Origin: Acaudatibacter sp963835495
GTDB taxonomy: Bacteria; Pseudomonadota; Alphaproteobacteria; Caulobacterales; Caulobacteraceae
Direction of reading: 5' to 3'
NCBI GenBank assembly: GCA_963835495.1
Contig: CAWIFQ010000003.1
Span: 930,001 to 994,000 of the forward strand
Length of the DNA: 64,000 bases
Every line of letters begins with the position of its first letter. The stretch's first letter is position 1. The notes beneath the pieces were generated by a model. The model searched no databases and was not told the DNA's origin. It saw only the letters and a list, made by a program, of their open reading frames with translations. The translations under genes and the position numbers were made by a program. This document shows positions 1 to 8,230 of this stretch, one piece after another.

Positions 1-1677
1 CGCGGGCGCTCGACATCCCAGAAGAGCGGCTGCGCCGTCTCAGCGATGCGGCCCTCGTTCAGTGCGCCTACGAGCGCTGGGACACCGACGCCTTCGATCG
101 CCTCTACGGCGTTTACGCCTGCGCGCTGTGGGATGCCCGCCATCGTCGGCTGGTCCTGGCCAGGGATCCGATGTCGATGCGGCCGCTCTACTACCATCGG
201 GGCGGCGATTTCTTCGCCTTCGCCACCATGCCCAAGGGCCTGCATGCCTTGCCAGAGGTGCCCTATGCCGCCGACGACGAGAAGGTCGCCGAGTTTCTGG
301 CCCTGATCCCCGACTGGGGCGCGGGGACCTTCTTCAAGGGCGTCGAGAAGGTTGAGGCCGGGACGTTCGTCACCGTTGACGCCCAGGGCCTGCGCGTGAG
401 CCGGCACTGGTCGCCGCCGCGGCGCACGATCGAGCTGGGTTCGCCGGACGCCTACGCCGAGGCTCTGCGCGAGCGGCTGGACGGCGCCGTCGCCGCCAGC
501 CTGCGCGGCGTCACCGATGTCGCCAGCCAACTGAGCGGCGGCTACGACAGCGCCGCGGTCACCGCCACCGCCGCCCGCCTGCTGGCGCCCGCCGGAGGCC
601 GTGTCCACGCCTTCACCGCGGCGCCACGCGAAGGCTATCCGAGCGATCCTGGAACAGATCGGATCAACGACGAGGGGCCCCTCGCGGCCGCGGTCGCTGC
701 GCTCTACCCCAACATCGACCACGCCCTGATCCGCTCGGGGCGCCGCTCGCCGCTGGCGAACCTGGATCGCAATTTCCTGCTCTACGAGCGGCCGCTGCTC
801 AATCTCTGCAACAGTGTCTGGGCGGACGCGATCAACGACGCGGCCCGCGCGCGGCGGCTCAGCGTGATGCTGGTCGGCGGCCTGGGAAACATGACGCTCA
901 GCTACGCCGGCGCCGAGCTGCTGCCGGAGCTGCTGCGCGCCGGCCGGCTCGCGGCCTGGATCGGCGCGTCGCTGGCGATGCGCCGCCGAGGCGCGCGTTG
1001 GCGTGGCGTGGCGGCGAGCAGCTTCGGCCCCTGGGCGCCGCCGGCCCTCTGGCGGCTGGCGAACCGGCTGAACGGCTCTTCCGAGCGTCGCCTGGGAGAC
1101 TACAGCATGCTGAAGCCCGGCCCGATGGCAGGCCAGGCTGAGCGAACGGGCCCGCGAACGTGGCCTGGACCTCTCGTACCGCCCCTGGGCGGACGGCCGC
1201 GCCATGCGCCTGTGGGTCATGCGCCGCGGCGACCGGGGGGCGGGGCAGAAGGGCGTGCTCGCCGGCTGGGGCATAGACGTGCGCGATCCGACCGCCGACC
1301 GGCGGCTGGTGGAGTTCTGCCTCGCCGTGCCAACCGAGCAGTTCCTGCGCGACGGCCAGCCGCGCGCCCTGGCCCGGCGGGCGCTGGCCGACCGGCTGCC
1401 GGCCGCGGTGCTCGAGGCGTCGGGGAAGGGCTACCAGGCGGCCGACTGGCACGAGGGCCTGGGCGCGGACCGCGCGGGACTCGCCGAGGAGGTGGAGCGG
1501 CTGGAGGCCAGCGGGGTGTCGGGCCTGATCGCCACCGAGCGGATGCGCCGGCTGATGGAGGATTGGCCGCAATCCGGATGGGAGCGCCACTCGGTGGCGC
1601 AGTCCTACCGTCTGGCGATGCTGCGCGGGGTCTCGGCCGGACACTTCCTGCGCCGCGCCGCCGGCGCCAACACCTGA
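1..1677 (+). CDS. Asparagine synthase-related protein, 5' partial, one frameshift
   Basis: The reading frame is open from base 3, so the start lies upstream of the window. The first 60 codons match the end of a class II glutamine amidotransferase fold (ALWDAR, then LARDPMSMRPLYY). The synthetase domain follows with a PP-loop SGGYDS near base 530 and a GGLGNMTLSY motif near 875, in place of the usual AsnB GEGADE-type motif. That variant is typical of amide or ring-forming relatives such as lasso-peptide cyclases (McjC-like), not of housekeeping AsnB. The frame breaks near 1137, where one extra base shifts it; translation resumes in the +1 frame (LSERARERG) to the TGA at 1675-1677. Substrate unknown; the neighbours that would settle it lie upstream. 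Downstream is an unrelated convergent TetR gene. Confidence 0.8.
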
Positions 1678-1707
1678 GCGCGCGCGCTGGCGACTGGCCG
1701 AGCCGGG

Positions 1708-2331
1708 TTAGCTCATCAGCAGGTCGACGCCGCTGCGCGCCAGCGCTTCCAGCCCCGCGCGCGGCTCGCCGCCGCGGGCGCGGATCGATAGCGAATGCAG
1801 CACGGCCGTCGCCAGCCGCCCCCGTTGCGCCGGTTCGACGTCCCACCCGATTTCGCCGTCCGCTCTGGCCTTGGCGATCCTCGCGCCGAAGGCCGCGTCG
1901 AGGTCGTCGGTCACCTGGCCGAGCTCCCGGCGGACGTCGGCGTCGGTTTCCGCTTCGCTGGGCGCCGTGTTGAGGATGAAGCAGCCCTGGCCGTTCGGCA
2001 CATAAAGGTTGATCGCACCGGCATAGACGGCCGCCAGGCCCTCCCGCAGCGACCCCGCCTCGCCCAGCACGCGCTCCACGCCCGCCACGTTGGTCTCGCG
2101 GTAGGCGCGCAGCAGCGCCAGATACAGCGCCTGCTTGTCGCCGAACGCGCCGTAGAGGCTGGGCCGCTTCAGCCCGGTCGCCTCGCACAGCCGATCAAGC
2201 GAGGTAGCCTGGTAGCCGGCCAGCCAGAACGTGTCCCGCGCCTTGATCATCACCTCGCCGGCGTCGAACTGACGGGGTCGGCCGCGCGGCGGCTTGTCTT
2301 TGTGTACCAAGTCGCAGCTAACTCCTGCCAT
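1708..2331 (-). CDS. TetR/AcrR family transcriptional regulator
   Basis: A 207-residue protein with an N-terminal TetR helix-turn-helix: RGRPRQF, then a helix ending GYQATSLDRLCEATGLKRPSLYG and FGDKQALYLA, around residues 17-70. The C-terminal domain (QGCFILNTAPSE) is of the type seen in TetR_C_16/YcdC-like members and would bind an unknown ligand. It is divergent from a glutathione S-transferase gene, with only 52 bases between the starts if the ATG at 2331 is used, so it probably controls itself and the GST gene. Inside that gap CGGTA and TACCG form weak, distant half-sites. A shorter start within the first 15 codons is possible. Confidence 0.88.
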   Translation of the reverse strand: MAGVSCDLVHKDKPPRGRPRQFDAGEVMIKARDTFWLAGYQATSLDRLCEATGLKRPSLYGAFGDKQALYLALLRAYRETNVAGVERVLGEAGSLREGLAAVYAGAINLYVPNGQGCFILNTAPSEAETDADVRRELGQVTDDLDAAFGARIAKARADGEIGWDVEPAQRGRLATAVLHSLSIRARGGEPRAGLEALARSGVDLLMS

Positions 2332-2383
2332 TTCTGTGCGAGACGGTAGGTAAATTGGCGAGGTACCGCAACGAGGAACTCCG

Positions 2384-3001
2384 ATGCAGCTCTATTTCTC
2401 CCCGCTCGCCTGCTCCATGGCCACCCGCATCGCGCTCTACGAGGCCGGCGCGGATGCGCATTTCATCTACGTCGACGGCGCCGCCAAGAAGACCGAGGCG
2501 GGCGAAGACTACCTGGCGATCAACCCGCTGGGCCTTGTCCCGGCGCTGCGCCTCGACGATGGCTCGGTGCTCACCGAGAACAGCGCCATCCTCGGCTACC
2601 TCGGCGATCGCTTCTGGCCCACCGACGTCGAGGGGCGAGCGCGGCGCCAGCAGTGGATCGGCTTCGTCAATTCCGAGCTCCACACCGGCGCCTACTCGGC
2701 GATCCTCAGTCCACGGACCAGCGACGAGGTGCGCGGCTACGCGCTGGACAAGGCGAGGGCGCGTTTCGCCTACCTCGACAAGGTGCTGGCCGACCGCGAC
2801 TATCTGACCGGCGGGTTCTCGATCGCCGACGGCTACCTGTTCGTGATCCTCAACTGGACCCGGGTCCGCGGCCCCGACCTGGCCGACTATCCGCATCTCG
2901 CCGCCTATCGCGACCGGCTCGCCGCTCGCCCGAGCGTGGCGCGGGCGTTCGAAGAAGAAACGGCGCTTTACCTGGAGGAGCAGCGCCGGCGCGCCGCCTG
3001 A
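2384..3001 (+). CDS. Glutathione S-transferase family protein
   Basis: A 205-residue protein of normal GST length. The N-terminal thioredoxin-like domain (MQLYFSPLACSMATRIAL) carries the SPxxCS motif of beta/GstA-type bacterial GSTs, with NPLGLVPAL (cis-Pro) and the glutathione-contacting ENSAIL segment near residues 65-70. The helical C-terminal domain contains the usual ADGYLF segment near residue 150. It probably conjugates glutathione to electrophiles or acts in thiol metabolism in the cytoplasm. It is transcribed away from the TetR gene, which suggests inducible expression. The substrate cannot be told from sequence. Confidence 0.93.
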   Translation: MQLYFSPLACSMATRIALYEAGADAHFIYVDGAAKKTEAGEDYLAINPLGLVPALRLDDGSVLTENSAILGYLGDRFWPTDVEGRARRQQWIGFVNSELHTGAYSAILSPRTSDEVRGYALDKARARFAYLDKVLADRDYLTGGFSIADGYLFVILNWTRVRGPDLADYPHLAAYRDRLAARPSVARAFEEETALYLEEQRRRAA

Positions 3002-3176
3002 CCAGGGATTTTCTCAGTTATTTAAAGCGGTGTTTGGTCGAATCCGTAACCACGATGCGCGTATCGTCGCTGGCGGAGCTGCGTAAAACTACTTAGATGA
3101 CCGGGACGCTCCACCGTGCGATGAGGCCCGCGGATGGGGTGCCCCGGTTGGGTTTGCGGAGACGCTTGAGTTGCCG

Positions 3177-4403
3177 ATGGACTACAAGGCCGCGATCAGG
3201 AACGCCGTTGACGAGGTCCGCCAGGAGGGCCGCTACCGGGTGTTCGCCGACCTGAAGCGCCACCAGGGCGACTTCCCGCGCGCGACCTGGACGACGCCAT
3301 CGGGCGAGACGCGCGAGGTCACCGTCTGGTGCTCGAACGACTATCTCGGCCAGGGTCAGAACCCGGTCGTGCTGGCGGCGATGCACCGGGCGATCGACGA
3401 AGCCGGCGCGGGCACCGGCGGCACGCGCAACATCTCGGGCACCACCCACCACGTGGTGGAGCTGGAGGCCGAGCTGGCCGACCTGCACGGCAAGGCGGCC
3501 GCGCTGCTGTTCACCTCGGGCTTCGTCTCCAACGAGGCGACGCTGGCGACGCTGGCGAAGATCCTGCCGGGCCTGATCATCTTCTCCGACGAGCTGAACC
3601 ACGCCTCGATGATCGCGGGTATCCGCAACGGCCGCGGCCCGTTCAAGGTCTTCCGCCACAACGATCTTGGCCACCTCGAGCGGCTGCTGGCCGAGGCGCC
3701 GGCCGATGCGCCCAAGCTGGTGGCGTTCGAGAGCGTCTATTCGATGGACGGCGACATATCCGACATCCGCGGCACGGCGGCGCTGGCGAAGAAGTACGGC
3801 GCGCTGACCTACCTCGACGAGGTGCACGCGGTCGGCATGTACGGCCTGCGCGGCGGCGGCGTCTCCGAGCGCGACGGCGCGGCGGGCGACATCGACATCA
3901 TCGAAGGCACGCTGGCCAAGGCGTTCGGCGTGATGGGCGGCTACATCGCCGCCGACGCCGACATCGTCGATGCGATCCGTTCGATCGCGCCAGGCTTCAT
4001 CTTCACCACCTCGCTGCCGCCGGCGCTGACGGCCGGCGCGCTGGCCTCGATCCGCTGGCTGAAGGCGCACAACGAGGTGCGCGTGCGCCACCAGGAGCGG
4101 GCGCAGGCGCTGAAGGCGCGTTTCGCCGCCGCCGGCCTGCCGGTGATGCCCTCGGTCAGCCACATCGTGCCGGTGATGGTGGGCGATCCGGTGCACTGCA
4201 AGCTGGTCTCGGACATGCTGCTGCTCGACCACGGCGTCTACGTGCAGCCGATCAACTACCCCACCGTGCCGCGCGGGACCGAGCGCCTGCGCTTCACGCC
4301 GACGCCGTTCCACACCGACGCGATGATGGACGATCTGACCGCGGCCCTGCAGGGCCTCTGGGCCAAGTGCAACATCGCCCGCCTCGGCGGCGTCGCCGCC
4401 TGA
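3177..4403 (+). CDS. hemA: 5-aminolevulinate synthase
   Basis: PLP-dependent enzyme of the Shemin (C4) pathway: condenses glycine and succinyl-CoA to 5-aminolevulinate, the first step of heme synthesis, as expected in alphaproteobacteria. The start MDYKAAIRNAVDEV at ATG 3177 matches the family; an in-frame TTG at 3171 is possible but less likely. Visible motifs are WCSNDYLG, GTGGTRNISGT, the aspartate of LDEVHAVG, and the Schiff-base lysine in GTLAKAFG at residue 248, the same number as the catalytic lysine of Rhodobacter ALAS. At 408 residues it is the usual length. It stands alone, convergent with mucR. Confidence 0.97.
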   Translation: MDYKAAIRNAVDEVRQEGRYRVFADLKRHQGDFPRATWTTPSGETREVTVWCSNDYLGQGQNPVVLAAMHRAIDEAGAGTGGTRNISGTTHHVVELEAELADLHGKAAALLFTSGFVSNEATLATLAKILPGLIIFSDELNHASMIAGIRNGRGPFKVFRHNDLGHLERLLAEAPADAPKLVAFESVYSMDGDISDIRGTAALAKKYGALTYLDEVHAVGMYGLRGGGVSERDGAAGDIDIIEGTLAKAFGVMGGYIAADADIVDAIRSIAPGFIFTTSLPPALTAGALASIRWLKAHNEVRVRHQERAQALKARFAAAGLPVMPSVSHIVPVMVGDPVHCKLVSDMLLLDHGVYVQPINYPTVPRGTERLRFTPTPFHTDAMMDDLTAALQGLWAKCNIARLGGVAA

Positions 4404-4413
4404 GGCGCGTGCG

Positions 4414-4848
4414 CTAGGTTTTCCGCCGCACGCCGCGGCCCAGCCCGATTTCCTTGGCGAACGCCGAGCGACGCTCGGCATAGGCTGGCGCGACCATCGG
4501 ATAGTCGGGCGGCAGGCCCCACTTGCGGCGGTATTCTTCCGGACTGAGGTCGAAGCGCGAGCGCAGGTAGCGCTTCAGCATCTTCAGCTGCTTGCCGTCC
4601 TCGAGGCAGACGATGTGATCCTGCTGCACGGACTTGGCGATCGGCACCGCCGGCCGCTGTCGTTGTGGCGGCGCAACCGGTGCGGCGGGCTTGGCGAGCT
4701 CCGAGAGCACGCCGAACACCTGGCCCAGCACCTCCGGCACCGCGGCGGCGCCGACGGAATTGCGACTCACATACGCCACGACGATATCCGCGCTCAGCCG
4801 CAGCATGTCGTTGGTCGACAATTCGCCCGTCTCGGTTTCGCTTGCCAT
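4414..4848 (-). CDS. mucR: MucR/Ros family transcriptional regulator
   Basis: A 144-residue protein of the MucR/Ros family, which in alphaproteobacteria controls exopolysaccharide, motility and cell-cycle genes; in Caulobacter MucR1/2 act in the CtrA/SciP circuit. The N-terminal helical region (MLRLSADIVVAYVSRNSV) is the oligomerisation part. The DNA-binding domain starts at IVCLEDGKQLKMLKRYLR and ends PMVAPAYAERRSAFAKEIGLGR. Of the four classical Ros zinc ligands only the first cysteine is evident; the second position is Asp and the two histidine positions appear to be Tyr and Phe, so this copy may fold without zinc, as reported for some family members. It is convergent with hemA, 10 bases apart. 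Confidence 0.95.
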   Translation of the reverse strand: MASETETGELSTNDMLRLSADIVVAYVSRNSVGAAAVPEVLGQVFGVLSELAKPAAPVAPPQRQRPAVPIAKSVQQDHIVCLEDGKQLKMLKRYLRSRFDLSPEEYRRKWGLPPDYPMVAPAYAERRSAFAKEIGLGRGVRRKT

Positions 4849-5025
4849 CCACCCTCCGACTTACTGTTACGCCCGCGCACGCGCTCGGCCTCCCGCTGAG
4901 GGTCAATGCGCCGAATGGCGAGATGGTTCCTTCGCCCCGGTCTGGCTGGCCGCCAGCTGGCAATTGCCCTCAGGGCCCCCCATCATCTAATGGTAGTAGG
5001 ACCGGGCCGTCGGGAGGGCCAGATC

Positions 5026-5508
5026 ATGCGCTGCCCCTTCTGTGGTCACGCCGAAAGCCAGGTGAAAGATAGCCGCCCGTCGGAGGACGGCGCCGCCATC
5101 CGCCGACGTCGCCACTGCCCGGCCTGCGGTGGCCGCTTCACCACCTTCGAGCGGGTGCAGCTGCGCGAGCTGACCATCCTGAAGCGCTCAGGCCGGCGCA
5201 CGCCGTTCGACCGCGAGAAGCTGGTCCGCTCCATCTCCGTCGCTATCCGTAAGCGGCCGGTCGACCCGGAGCGCGTCGAGCGGCTGGTCAATACGATCGT
5301 CCGCCAGCTCGAGAGCATGGGCGAGACCGAGATCGCATCCAACGTGGTCGGCGAAATGGTGATGAAGGCGCTGAAGTCGCTCGATGAGGTGGCCTACGTC
5401 CGCTACGCTTCGGTCTACCGCGACTTCCGCCAGACCGGAGACTTCGCCGACTTCCTGAGCCGCGAAGGCCTCTCGGACGAGACGGGCGACGACGACAAGG
5501 ACGAATGA
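5026..5508 (+). CDS. nrdR: Transcriptional repressor NrdR
   Basis: A 160-residue regulator of ribonucleotide reductase genes. It has the N-terminal zinc ribbon (C3, C6, C31, C34; MRCPFC and HCPACGGRF) followed by the ATP-cone domain (LTILKRSGRRTPFDREKL through VAYVRYASVYRDF). The ATG at 5026 follows a GGGAGGG ribosome-binding site and gives the canonical MRCPFC start. It opens the co-directional cluster nrdR-ribD(reductase)-small ORF-ribH-nusB-thiL and overlaps the next gene by 4 bases (ATGA). NrdR binds (d)ATP and represses nrd operons elsewhere; no NrdR box was recognised here. Confidence 0.97.
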   Translation: MRCPFCGHAESQVKDSRPSEDGAAIRRRRHCPACGGRFTTFERVQLRELTILKRSGRRTPFDREKLVRSISVAIRKRPVDPERVERLVNTIVRQLESMGETEIASNVVGEMVMKALKSLDEVAYVRYASVYRDFRQTGDFADFLSREGLSDETGDDDKDE

Positions 5509-6149
5509 GGGTCACGCTCAAGCTGGCGACCTCGCTCGACGGCAAGATCGCCACCGCCTCCGGCGAAAGCCGCTGGATCATCGGTCCCGAGGCGCGCGAA
5601 CAGGTGCACCGCCTGCGCCTGACCCACATGGCGGTGATGGTCGGCGTCGAAACCGCCATCGCCGACGACCCTGAGCTGACCGTCCGCCTGCCGGGCAAGG
5701 CGGTCATGGCCCAGCCGGTGCGGATCGTGCTCGACAGCCGCCAGCGCCTGCCGCTGACTTCGAAGCTGGTGCGAGACGCCGGCCGCATTCCGACAGTCGT
5801 GGTCACGACGCAGAAACCGAGCCGGCGGCTGACCGGCGCGGGGGTGAGGGTGATGCAGGTGGGGGAGCGTGACGGCCGCGTCGACCCTGGCGCGGCCTTG
5901 CAGGCGTTGGCGCAGTTCCCCGTGCTGGCGGTGATGATCGAAGGCGGCGGCCAGGTGGCGGCCAGTTTCCTGAGCGAGGGACTGGTCGACGCGATCGAGT
6001 GGTTCCGCGCCCCGATCGTGCTCGGCGACGAGGGCCGCCCCGCGGTGGGGGCGTTCGTTCTGAAGGACCTGTCCGCCGCGCCGGCGTTTCAGCGTACGGC
6101 GGTCCAGGCCGTGGGCGCCGATCTGTGGGAGCGCTACGAAAAGGTCTGA
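5505..6149 (+). CDS. RibD C-terminal-type reductase (stand-alone domain)
   Basis: A 214-residue protein equal to only the reductase half of RibD: the DHFR-like fold that reduces 5-amino-6-ribosylamino-uracil 5'-phosphate with NADPH in riboflavin synthesis. Visible are MRVTLKLATSLDGKIAT at the N-terminus, RWIIGPEA, GVETAIADDPELTVR and GGGQVAASFL. The N-terminal cytidine-deaminase domain (HAE and PCxxxGRTPPC motifs) is missing, and no sign of it exists upstream because the gene overlaps nrdR by 4 bases. It may do the reductase step with a deaminase encoded elsewhere, or be a RibD-family reductase of other function. The rib context makes the first reading more likely. Confidence 0.85.
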   Translation: MRVTLKLATSLDGKIATASGESRWIIGPEAREQVHRLRLTHMAVMVGVETAIADDPELTVRLPGKAVMAQPVRIVLDSRQRLPLTSKLVRDAGRIPTVVVTTQKPSRRLTGAGVRVMQVGERDGRVDPGAALQALAQFPVLAVMIEGGGQVAASFLSEGLVDAIEWFRAPIVLGDEGRPAVGAFVLKDLSAAPAFQRTAVQAVGADLWERYEKV

Positions 6150-6280
6150 TGGTCTTCGCAATCGTCACCGACCAAGGAGAGCGCGTGATCTGGCTCGCCG
6201 CGCACAAGGCGGGCGCCGCGGCATTGGACGCGTGCGGGCGGAAAATCGTAGGCTGGCGTTCAGTGACCGGCGAGGCCTGA
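6149..6280 (+). CDS. Small protein of unknown function in the rib cluster (43 aa)
   Basis: A 43-residue reading frame whose ATG overlaps the stop of the ribD-type gene by one base (TGATG) and whose TGA at 6278 is 4 bases before the ribH start. The predicted peptide begins MVFAIVTDQGERVIW and ends GRKIVGWRSVTGEA. The tight translational coupling on both sides suggests it is a real gene. I do not recognise its family; it has no signal peptide or membrane segment. It occupies the place where ribE and ribBA stand in typical Caulobacter-type rib clusters, but does not resemble a piece of either. Confidence 0.5.
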   Translation: MVFAIVTDQGERVIWLAAHKAGAAALDACGRKIVGWRSVTGEA

Positions 6281-6284
6281 GCCA

Positions 6285-6758
6285 ATGCTCGAAGACCCAT
6301 TGCGTATTTTGATCGTCGAGGCGCGCCTCTACGGCGGCGTCGCCGACGAGCTGCTGGCCGGCGCCCAGGCGGCGCTGAAGGCGGCCGGGGCCGAGTTCGA
6401 CGTCGTCAGCGTGCCGGGCGCGCTGGAGATTCCCGCGGTGATCGCCATGGCGGAGGAGGGCGGCCACCGCCCCGCCGGCGCCCGCTACGACGGGTATGTG
6501 GCGCTCGGCTGCGTGATTCGCGGCGAGACCTATCATTTCGAGATCGTGGCCGGCGAAAGCGCGCGCGGCATGATGGACCTGGCGATCGGTCGGCGCCTGG
6601 CGATCGGCAACGGCATCGTGACGGTCGACACCGAGGCGCAGGCGCTGGCGCAGGCGCGGCAAGGCGAGACGGACCGGGGTGGTGGCGCGGCCAGGGCGTG
6701 CCTGGCCGTGATCGAGGTTCGCAAGCGTCTGCTCGGCACGGCGCGAACGACCAGATGA
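6285..6758 (+). CDS. ribH: 6,7-dimethyl-8-ribityllumazine synthase
   Basis: A 157-residue lumazine synthase, which joins 5-amino-6-ribitylamino-uracil and dihydroxybutanone phosphate in the penultimate step of riboflavin synthesis. Family landmarks are VEARLYGGVADEL near the N-terminus (substrate loop), VPGALEIPAVI, GCVIRGETYHFEIVA with the catalytic histidine, and GNGIVTVDTEAQA. The ATG at 6285 follows the small ORF by 4 bases, and the gene overlaps nusB by 4 bases (ATGA), so the cluster is very probably one transcript. Confidence 0.96.
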   Translation: MLEDPLRILIVEARLYGGVADELLAGAQAALKAAGAEFDVVSVPGALEIPAVIAMAEEGGHRPAGARYDGYVALGCVIRGETYHFEIVAGESARGMMDLAIGRRLAIGNGIVTVDTEAQALAQARQGETDRGGGAARACLAVIEVRKRLLGTARTTR

Positions 6759-7228
6759 GCGGCTCGAAACGCGGATCTGGGAATGGATCGGGAAGACAGG
6801 CGAGGTCGGTCGCCCGGCTGGCGGCGGTGCAGGCGCTCTACCAGATGGAAACCGGCGGCGCGGGCGTGGAGACCGTCATCCGCGAGTTCTCCGACCATCG
6901 CTTCGATCGCGATCTCGAGGGCGAGACCCTGGCCCAGGCCGACGAGGCCTTCTTCGGCGACCTGGTCCGCGGCGTGGTCGCCGACCAGGCGGAGGTCGAC
7001 AAGGCGGTGGGCCGCCGGCTGGCCAGCGGCTGGAAGCTGGAGCGGATCGACGCCACCGCCCGCTCGATCCTGCGCGCCGGCGCCTATGAGCTGATGCGTC
7101 GCGCCGACGTGCCGGCCGAGGTCGCGATCGACGAATACGTCGAGATCGCCAAGTCGTTCTTCGAAGGACCAGAGCCCGGCTTCATCAACGCCGCCCTCGA
7201 CGCGATTGCTCGAGACGAGCGTGCCTGA
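6755..7228 (+). CDS. nusB: Transcription antitermination factor NusB
   Basis: A 157-residue all-helical RNA-binding protein that with NusE (S10) loads on boxA of rRNA leaders. It has a basic, glycine-rich N-terminal extension (GSKRGSGNGSGRQARS), then ARLAAVQALYQME and the conserved C-terminal segment AGAYELMRRADVPAEVAIDEYVEIAKSF. The start at 6755 overlaps the ribH stop and its own end overlaps the thiL start by 8 bases. The ribH-nusB-thiL order is common in alphaproteobacteria, and no promoter is visible between the genes. Confidence 0.96.
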   Translation: MSGSKRGSGNGSGRQARSVARLAAVQALYQMETGGAGVETVIREFSDHRFDRDLEGETLAQADEAFFGDLVRGVVADQAEVDKAVGRRLASGWKLERIDATARSILRAGAYELMRRADVPAEVAIDEYVEIAKSFFEGPEPGFINAALDAIARDERA

Positions 7229-8177
7229 CGAGTTCGACTGGATCGCCGCGCTGCGCCCGCTGGCGCGGTCGGCCCCTGCGCTTGGCCTGATGGACGACAC
7301 CGCGATCCTGCCCAGCCGGCCTGGGTTCGATCTGGTGATCAGCGAAGACGCCATGGTCGAGGGCGTGCACTTCCTGGCTGGCGAGGACGCGGCCATCGTC
7401 GCGCGGCGGCTGCTGCGCGCCAACGTCTCGGACCTGGCCGCAAAAGGCGCCGAGCCGTTCGGCTACACCCTGATGACCGCCTGGCCCCCCACGCGAGACT
7501 GGAGCGACCAGGAGGCCTTCATCCGCGGCCTGGCGGAGGACGGCGAGGAACTCGGCGTCACGCTGCTGGGCGGCGACACCGTCTCGACGCCGGGGCCGCT
7601 CACTGTTTCGGCGACTGTGTTTGGCTGGGTCCCGGCGGGCCGCGCGGTCCGGCGCTCCGGCGCTCGGCCGGGCGACGCCCTGGTGGTGCTGGGCGTGATC
7701 GGCGACGGCTTCCTCGGTCTCAAGGCCGTGCGTGGCGAGATCGCCGATCCGACCGGCGCGCTGGCGCGGGCCTACCGCCTGCCGGAGCCGGCGCTGCACC
7801 TGCGCTCGGCGCTGCGGGCCCACGCCAGCGCGGCCGCCGACGTTTCGGACGGCCTGATCGCCGACGCCCTGCACATCGCCGACGCCAGCGGCTGCGCGCT
7901 GGTGATCGACCTCGACCGGATGCCGGTCTCGGTTCCGGCCCGGCGGTGGCTGGCCGGGCAGCCGGATCTCGCGCAGGCGATGCTGGCGCTGGCGACGGGC
8001 GGCGACGACTATACGGTGGTGGCCGCCTCGAGCGACGCGCAGGCCTTGGTCCAGGCCGCGGAGGAATTAGGCGAGACCGCCCATATCGCCGGCCAATTCG
8101 AGCCGGGGCGGGGCGTCACGGTGCTCTACCGTGGCGAAGCGCTGTCGCCGGAGCGGATGGGGTGGCGGCATCTTTGA
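7221..8177 (+). CDS. thiL: Thiamine-monophosphate kinase
   Basis: A 318-residue ATP-dependent kinase of the PurM/SelD superfamily that makes thiamine pyrophosphate from thiamine phosphate. Conserved features are the metal-binding LMDDTAIL, the ISEDAMVEGVHF segment, NVSDLAAKGA, LGGDTV near residue 110, VSDGLIADALHIA and ATGGDDYTV. The GTG at 7221 gives the family-typical start DEFDWIAALRPL and overlaps nusB by 8 bases; an in-frame TTG at 7206 is an alternative. It is the last gene of the nrdR-thiL cluster. Confidence 0.95.
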   Translation: MPDEFDWIAALRPLARSAPALGLMDDTAILPSRPGFDLVISEDAMVEGVHFLAGEDAAIVARRLLRANVSDLAAKGAEPFGYTLMTAWPPTRDWSDQEAFIRGLAEDGEELGVTLLGGDTVSTPGPLTVSATVFGWVPAGRAVRRSGARPGDALVVLGVIGDGFLGLKAVRGEIADPTGALARAYRLPEPALHLRSALRAHASAAADVSDGLIADALHIADASGCALVIDLDRMPVSVPARRWLAGQPDLAQAMLALATGGDDYTVVAASSDAQALVQAAEELGETAHIAGQFEPGRGVTVLYRGEALSPERMGWRHL

Positions 8178-8230
8178 AACCAACCGGCAAGGGTTGCGGG
8201 CTCTAATCACTCGGCCGAATCGGAACGCTC

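Noticed and set aside
2318..2383. Operator between the first TetR gene and GST
   Set aside because: Only 5-base half-sites (CGGTA/TACCG) 15 bases apart could be found; too weak to annotate.
3171..3176. Start of hemA at TTG 3171
   Set aside because: ATG 3177 gives the family start MDYKAA and puts the catalytic lysine at residue 248 as in well-studied relatives.
4981..5010. CCATCATCTAATGGTAGTAGG before nrdR as a tRNA or regulatory RNA fragment
   Set aside because: It does not fold into a cloverleaf half and lacks anticodon and T-arm sequences.
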